A stretch of 64,000 nucleotides of DNA from Erythrophleum ivorense (taxonomy: Eukaryota > Streptophyta > Magnoliopsida > Fabales > Fabaceae), in contig JAIUCV010000005.1 in NCBI GenBank assembly GCA_026724425.1, forward strand, positions 32,709,784 to 32,773,783, given 5' to 3'. Shown here piece by piece: positions 58,002 through 64,000 of the stretch. The notes below the pieces were generated by a model, which ran no database searches, was not told the DNA's origin, and was given only the letters and a program-made list of their open reading frames with translations. The position numbers were made by a program, and so were the translations under genes. Position 1 is the first letter of the stretch; the number at the start of each line of letters is the position of its first letter.

Positions 58002-60469
58002 TGTCACACCCCAAATTTTAAGTACACATGCGCGGAAGCGGAATTTTATAGAGGAAATACTTATGGCATTCATTTGAATCATATGAAACATATGAGTTTT
58101 TCTTTAGAGGACATTTGTAGAAATTTCGGCAGAGTCTCCTCTATAACGTAGACCTCCCGAAATTTCTACAAAGTCTCAGACAGTACAATATAGCCCGAAA
58201 GGGCGCAATCAGACCAAAAGAAATCATCTGGGGTGTGGGGATACCCTAACAATGATTCAGTGGAACCAGCTATACAAGGTTTTACAAAGTTTCAAACAAA
58301 ATATATATACAATCACAAAACACCCACAGGAGCTCCGCAGGCTCGCCAAAGAACGTCTCCAGAGGTCAGCCACTAGAAGGCGGCTGGGGGCAGACTAGAG
58401 TCCCTACTGCTCTCTGAAAAATATATATATATACAAAAAATGAGTCGAATACTCAGTGAATAAGCACACCGACCCTTTTTAAAATAAATGTAAGTCAAAT
58501 AGGTTTACACATATATATATACAGATATAGACCATATGAAATAGATTTTAAACCAACTCCTTTTTCAAAATACACCGAACGCATCTAAACAGAACCAATC
58601 GGAACATAGACGCAGAGCACACAGCTCGCGGGAAAAATCACTACAGACGCAAAGCTTTCAGCTTGCGAGAATAAAATGACTCCGCGTGTGGTGGCCTGCA
58701 CACGGGGCTAGCACCACCCCTGCTAGCTGAGGTTCAGATCATGGTGCACCAGGGCTAACATCTACTGCTGTTAGCTACAGGGTTCTGAGCAGATAACTTC
58801 ATAAAATTTCCAAATAACATTTCAGATCAGGTATCATTCATATCAGTTTCACAGTAGGATTTCCAATTAACTCAACATCCGTGAACTTGCAAAATTCCTG
58901 ATTGAAATCAAATTTTGGTAAATATGCATATAACTACCTTTTGAAATATGTATCTCCATAAATAGAGAATCAAATTCTTAAAACACTGCAAGGAAACTTA
59001 AGAACAAAAATAAGAATTTCCTGAGTCTTTGGTCCGCGTTACTTACTCACCTTCCGAGATACTACAGGAATTCCCTGACTCTTTTTCAGCTACTACTCAA
59101 TCTCCTGAATACCCTACAAGACCCATTTACTAGAGTTTAGAAGACGAAGCACTCCAATTAATTTCATAAAGGACTTAGACTTATCAAAATTTAGGATTTA
59201 TTCCTCTACTAATTTTACGCCTTCCAACTCGTACGGTAAATTCCATATACATATTTTTATGCTTTCTTTTTCTTGGTTCAACTTGGGAGTTAAACCAAAT
59301 TTATTCTGCATAATTATAATTTAATAATTAAGAAAGGAGCATAGGGGGAATTTGGTCTTTAATTATATTAGGTGTGTCTAAATATGCAGAATTTTTGGGA
59401 GGGGTTGGAATGAACATACAGTTAAGTATGATTGGATCAGAATTTTTCTCCAATTAGGATCATCTTCCTGCCTCACTTTTCTCCTGCACAGAACCCCTCC
59501 AAACTGCCACAACACAGGACATATACAGCCTTAATAAACAAGGAAGAAAATGCATAACAAGCTGACCAAAAATAACATTTACATCAGAAAGTTCCAAGCT
59601 AAAAACAAACATAGTACAGTGTCACTCTCTTGCCACCCTCACCCAGCCACGTGACTCAGCCTTAAAACAAGGAGGAAGTGAGCTGCAAGAATTTCAAGTC
59701 AGCAGAAGCATATGGCGTGAATAATAGAGAAGAAAGAGGAACCCAACACAAGCAACTGTACAGCAGAATTTTCGGACCTGAGGATTCAGTTTTTCTGGCT
59801 TGGTTTCACCAGAAATCAGTAGCAAGGCTTAGCAACTTCAAGGAGCAACTTGCAGTTTAATTTTCGAACCAAAACAGCGCTGAAACATGTGTATACTGGA
59901 GGCGCTGAACAGAGGAGGAGATGATGAAAATTTCTGGCGTGGTTTCACCCAAAACAGCAGCAAAACCTCAACCAGATTCGAAGAGAAGCTGCAGCTGGAA
60001 CTTCGAACAGCATCAACGTTGAAACAGGGCAACCAGAAACACTGAACAGAGGAGTAGATGAGCTGCAAATTTAATCCATACCACTTCGCTCAACAAGGAG
60101 GAGATGCGACTGGAATGGAGCACTCACCAGGATAATTTTCACAGTGTGTAGAGGGAAGAAACCAGCGTCCAGCAGTTCGCATGAGTAGAGATGGTAGCAT
60201 CCAGCGAAAATAGGGGATGAAGAGATGATTTTCTGGCGGTTCTGTAATGCTGCGCTGGAGGATAAATACTGCAGCAAGTCTGGATGGGAAGTGACCGAAA
60301 AATCCAGCTGAAGGAAGAAGGAGAGAAGGGGTACTTCGGTAAAATGGCAGAGGATCAATTGGTGCATGGCAGCTGTCCGATTTTTGCATGGGAAGTCAAC
60401 TTCATGCATTCTTCTTCACGTCGTTTTTTTTTTTGTTTTGCCCTTCCTGCATCACATCGGGGTCTCACA
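58002..60469 (-). mobile_element. Solo LTR, family D, 2468 bp
   Basis: Perfect 5-bp duplication ATTGT at 57997-58001 and 60470-60474. Plus-strand ends are TGTCACACCCCAAATTTTAA and GGGGTCTCACA. Read on the minus strand it begins TGTGAGACCCCGATGTG, a familiar start of plant Ty3/gypsy LTRs, and a TATA-like TATTTATCC follows at about 60265, so the minus strand is the likely sense. The GC-richer block 58320-58800 has the palindromic phrase TGCTAGCTGAGG...TGTTAGCTACAGG. Frames at 59678-59860 and 59838-60409 lie inside this LTR and are not host genes. Confidence 0.88.
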
Positions 60470-60474
60470 ATTGT

Positions 60475-62396
60475 AGTATGATAGTGTGTTGTCATTAACT
60501 TGGTAATACGTGTATAATTACTTATTTAGAAGCATAGACTTAGCTTAAACAAATGATACTTGTTTGAAATTCATTGGTCAAGATCTCTTATTCAGTTATT
60601 AGTGTGTCCTTGTAACATGATATTTATGAGGGAATGTTGTCATCTAAATAAAGGAATTTCCTCATTTATTTTGGATGTTGTGCATGAATGTTGCTATATA
60701 AGTTGGTTATGCTAGATAATTGTTGTGGCTTTCACTTTTTTGGTTAATGCTTGGAAATAAAGTGAGTTGAAGTTAGAAACAAGAGTGACAAAAACTTGTG
60801 GGCTGAGTTATAAGGAGTCTCAAGAACACCACTACATTGGTAGTTGTTAAAGAAATTAGTAGAAAGTTCCATTATTATGCTAGATGCATTATGAGTAAAT
60901 AACAACTCATGATATGAATTCTTATTGCATATCCTTTCTACTTTACATCTTTATATCTTCTAAACTATCATACTTCTTGATTCTTGAAATTGTGGATAAT
61001 TATGTTCAACTGAAGAAACATTTTCGATAAAGTTGCATTACTTTGAATTTTAAATTGTTAATACATGTATGAAATCAATGGGAATGATTTTAGAAACATT
61101 TATAAATTTGAAATTGAACACTTAAGAAAGCATTATGGATGAATTAAGTTATTATGAGTTCATGCATGATTGAAATTTCTTTTTTAATTATAAAGGAACT
61201 TGGTACAAAACACTGGTTACTAATAATAGTTATGTTAACCCTTGGCATGCCTTGGTTAAGCAATAGATAGTAGAGGAAGCAGGTGATGTTAGCCCTATGT
61301 GTTGCTTAACGCATTTGGAATGGAGGGATATATTTTACACGAGCTTTGGATTCACAATGGACTTATTTTACGTGAGTTTTGTACTTATGACAAACTTATT
61401 TTACATAAACTTTGGACTTATAATGGACTTATTATACATGAGTTTTGAACTTATGATGGACTTATTTTTATGTGAACTTTGGACTCATGATGGATTTATT
61501 TTATGTAAGCTTTGGACTCATGAAGGACTTGGTTACTTATCCACGTTTGCTGTGTACCTAGGATAGCTATTTCGTTCTAAGGAAGTTCTTCCAATGGAAA
61601 AGGTTTTTGAAAGAATATGGTTTATAATTTTCCCTTATGTTTTTGAATGTTGCATACCTTTATTGTCATTTTTTCACTAACTCATGACTTTGATTATAGT
61701 AACAATTAAATTTCAGCATGTATTTTCATGTTTGGAAGTTTAGAATTTATTCATCATATAAAGAAGAATAAATTTTGAATTTAAAAGTTTACAAGATATT
61801 TATACATTGTCTAGTATGTAATCATTTATTTATATACACATTTATTATTTAATTAATCAAGAGAGACTATTTACTTAGCAAATATTTGGGCTATCAGATA
61901 TTAAAGCTAAACTAGAGACATACCAAGAACATAAGAGGGACTACTCATTCCTTTGGAGTGCCCCACATTGTTCCACATGAGTATTGCATGTTTTATTAAC
62001 TACATATGTATGAATTTTGTAATTTAGTTATAACTCCACAAATTCCACAGGCAAGGTCCCCTCCATCCATATAGGTCATGTAGTTAACTAACTTGAGAGT
62101 GGAGTTCTCCTACATGTATTATTGAGTTTATGATTGTTGTATAAATTTTGAGATGTTTTTTTTTTATTTTCAAGGGAATTTTGTTAAAATTTCTTCATCA
62201 AAAGAGAATGAGTTAATCTAAGTAATTAAAGGTTTTAAAAATAATGAAGGGGTATTTTTAAAGATTGTGAGTTCTTGAGTTAGATTTCCTTCTTACTAGT
62301 CTTTCAATGTGGTATTGAAGTAAAATCCTAGATTGTTCGGATAGGATTACGAATGTGAGATTCATGTTGTACTTGTGATAGTTATATTTTTGAATT
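60475..62396. other. Unassigned stretch with one tandem repeat
   Basis: No gene is seen. The phrases TGTTAGCCCTATGTGTTGCTT near 61286 and CATATAGGTCATGTAGTTAA near 62079 have the look of LTR or internal retrotransposon DNA, but no ends were found. The tandem repeat at 61333-61531 is listed separately. Confidence 0.4.
61333..61531 (+). repeat. Six imperfect 33-bp tandem repeats
   Basis: The unit TTTTACRTGAGYTTTGGACT-TATGATGGACTTA repeats about six times with a constant period of 33 bp. Because 33 is a multiple of three, an open frame at 61297-61566 shows an 11-residue peptide repeat of the form FYVSFVLMTNL, drifting to another frame at the end. No start context or homology supports a real protein. 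Confidence 0.8.
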
Positions 62397-62401
62397 TGGG
62401 G

Positions 62402-63935
62402 TGTAATATCTGGTTTTCTAAAATGAGAGAAAACGTGAGAAACATAACGTACGTTTTCTCCGAAAACGCACGAAATTCACTGGATACAAAAGGAAGTCCC
62501 CTAGATAGAGTAATTTGAGGTCCAATAAAATTAGAATAATATTTTAGACCTCAAATAATAGTGATTTAAGGTCAAAGGTGCTTTGAAACCAGAGCCAAAA
62601 TAGCCAGACAGATTTTTACGAAAAGGCAATGAAACATAATGGCATTTTCATGATTTCGAGTAAATTTTTGAATTCTCATAAGAAGGCTTTTTAAATGATA
62701 AATTTGAGTTCTCCAGAGTTTTCAGAGGCCCTGAAAACTATAAAAGCCTTAGAACAATCAAAGCCCCTTCGATAGACGTTTTCTAATGGCAGTGAGCCTA
62801 AACTTTAATAGATTTGTTTGAAAATATTTTAGTTTCGATTTGAGTGATTCCAAGGGCATTTTATTAAATTGAGGATCTAAATTTCATAATAGAAAAGATG
62901 GTTCTACAAAAGGAGCTAAAATGAATCAGAAATGAAAATGCCAAGATGAAAGGGCAAAATTAGAATTTTTGAAAAGTGTTTCTTAAACCTACCTATATAT
63001 ATGAGGTGCCCCACCTCCTCACTCATTTAGACACAATTTTTTCTGTCCCACATTAGAGGAAGAACTCTAAGGGTGAGGCACACAAGTAGGAGAAGAAAAG
63101 AAGAAAAGAAACAAGGAAGAGGTATGGATTTTCTAAATCTTTTCCATGCTTTCTCTTTAGTAAACCTCTTCTTCTCTATTTCTCCTTCTTTCCTATGGTT
63201 TTATTGAAGTTTTTGGATTTTTTTTGAGGGAAGAACAGAAGAAAAAATTCGGATTTGAAGAGAGAAGGCTAAGGAAAGGAAGAATCAACCAAGAAACTAA
63301 AGAAAAACAAGGTAAATCTTCATTCCTATGGTAGCTACTCCTTCTCCCTTTCTCTCCTTGGTTTGTCCAACATAAGGAGATGCAAGAAGGCTTGGAATTT
63401 GGCCATAACCAAGGGTGAATCTAAGGAATTTTAGGGAGGAGAATAAGAAAATGCAAAGAGAATTAACAAACAACCATGTAAAATAAAGATAGCAAACCTA
63501 GAGTTTCTAGTGTCCCTTGTAAAATCTGATTCGATACAATAATTCCTAGGCATAAATGAATGTTTGAATGAGTTCCTAAGATCCCTAGAAGGCTCCCCAT
63601 ATGCATCTTCTATCAAGAAAACAAAACAAGCTCCATGGATGCCAAGAAGATGCATAGGCTTGACCAAGAAAGTTTCATGTACCTAGGGATAGTTTTAAAT
63701 TTTTTCAAGCCCACTTTTGAGTCATATATGATGAATGAAAATGAGAGAAAATCTTAAAAAAAAATTAGGAGGCCTAGGGAATGAATTGGTGTCATAGGTT
63801 CCATAATATAACCTAAAGAAGTAACACCTAGTTAGGCTCCTTATTTTAATTGTGTGATGACTCCAAGAGGCTCAAAAGGAGTCAAGAATCATAAACGAAA
63901 GGAAAGAATAAAGCTTAGAACTCAATTGATGGATG
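62402..63935 (+). mobile_element. LTR subfamily B (copy 4), partial, interrupted near the right edge
   Basis: It starts TGTAATATCTGG and matches, as reverse complement, 41880-43319: TTCAGAGGCCCTGAAAAC near 62720 against 43028, GCCTAACTAGGTGTTACTT complement near 63825 against 41925. A TATA-like CCTATATATATGAGG lies at about 62991, about 590 bp from the LTR start, followed by purine-rich leader DNA with AGGTATGGA and AGGTAAATC donor-like sites. The alignment to copy 3 stops near 63935. A frame at 63667-63431 is not a gene. Confidence 0.72.
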
Positions 63936-64000
63936 TGACAACCTTAACTTCTAATCATTGTAATTAAGGTTAAATACGTGATTAATAACCATAAATCAGG
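63936..64000. mobile_element. Start of a further nested LTR, cut by the window edge
   Basis: TGTGACAACCTTAACTTCTA at 63936 resembles the family-A terminus TGTGACACCTTAACCTCTAG at 1689, and begins where the subfamily-B alignment breaks off. Only 65 bp are visible, so a nested family-A-like LTR is likely but unproven. Confidence 0.45.

Noticed and set aside
59838..60409. Overlapping frames of 76-112 codons
   Set aside because: They lie in the family-D solo LTR and overlap one another in different phases.

Overview
This is a repeat-dense, AT-rich nuclear segment of a flowering plant, probably a eudicot. The evidence is a plant-type receptor-like kinase with introns, an En/Spm (CACTA) transposon, an RTE-clade LINE ending in (TTG)n, Ty1/copia remains and many long solo LTRs. 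The species cannot be told from the sequence. I found no intact host gene, no rRNA, tRNA or CRISPR, and nothing prokaryotic.

Layout. Positions 1-13426 hold the remnant of one long LTR (subfamily B), a 2984-bp solo LTR (family A), and a decayed copia element at about 4683-13426 that is itself split by a reverse-oriented family-A solo LTR (6444-9334) and a third LTR-like insertion (10911-13020). A further family-A solo LTR lies at 14156-17160 and a subfamily-B solo LTR at 18173-21243. Positions 21411-35404 are a 14-kb CACTA element with both termini and an AAT target duplication. It carries two decayed genes on the minus strand: a TNP2-type transposase, and a second gene with a Ulp1-like C-terminus. 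That second gene is interrupted by a family-A solo LTR (24103-27035) and another LTR (27489-30000). Positions 38840-46759 are the exons of a broken receptor-like kinase on the minus strand, with a 4.5-kb hAT-like element (39945-44418) inserted exactly inside the exon before the catalytic loop; that hAT element in turn contains LTR-B sequence. Positions 47804-50997 are a full-length RTE-type LINE with a 16-bp target duplication, whose ORF2 stays in one frame and is broken by only three stop codons. Positions 54090-56785 are a rare LTR-internal-LTR-internal-LTR tandem array with one target duplication. A 2468-bp solo LTR of another family lies at 58002-60469, 33-bp tandem repeats at 61333-61531, and a further nested LTR pair runs off the right edge.

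How it fits together. Most insertions could be delimited to the base by target-site duplications, so the nesting order can be read: RLK, then hAT, then LTR-B; CACTA, then LTR-A and LTR-E; copia, then LTR-A and LTR-C. At least six clear solo LTRs against no intact two-LTR coding element points to frequent LTR-LTR recombination. Many inactivating changes are C-to-T or G-to-A transitions (stop codons, HRD to H-stop-D, DFG to NFG, YVDD to YVDN, TG termini to TA), as expected from decay of methylated DNA. The most unusual pattern is a dense array of the palindrome TCGCTATAGCGA and its variants near one end of all four family-A LTRs, in what I infer to be the U3 promoter region.

Strands given for solo LTRs are inferences from TATA-like sequence and family comparison, because their termini are nearly inverted repeats. 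I cannot confirm any family assignment by database search.
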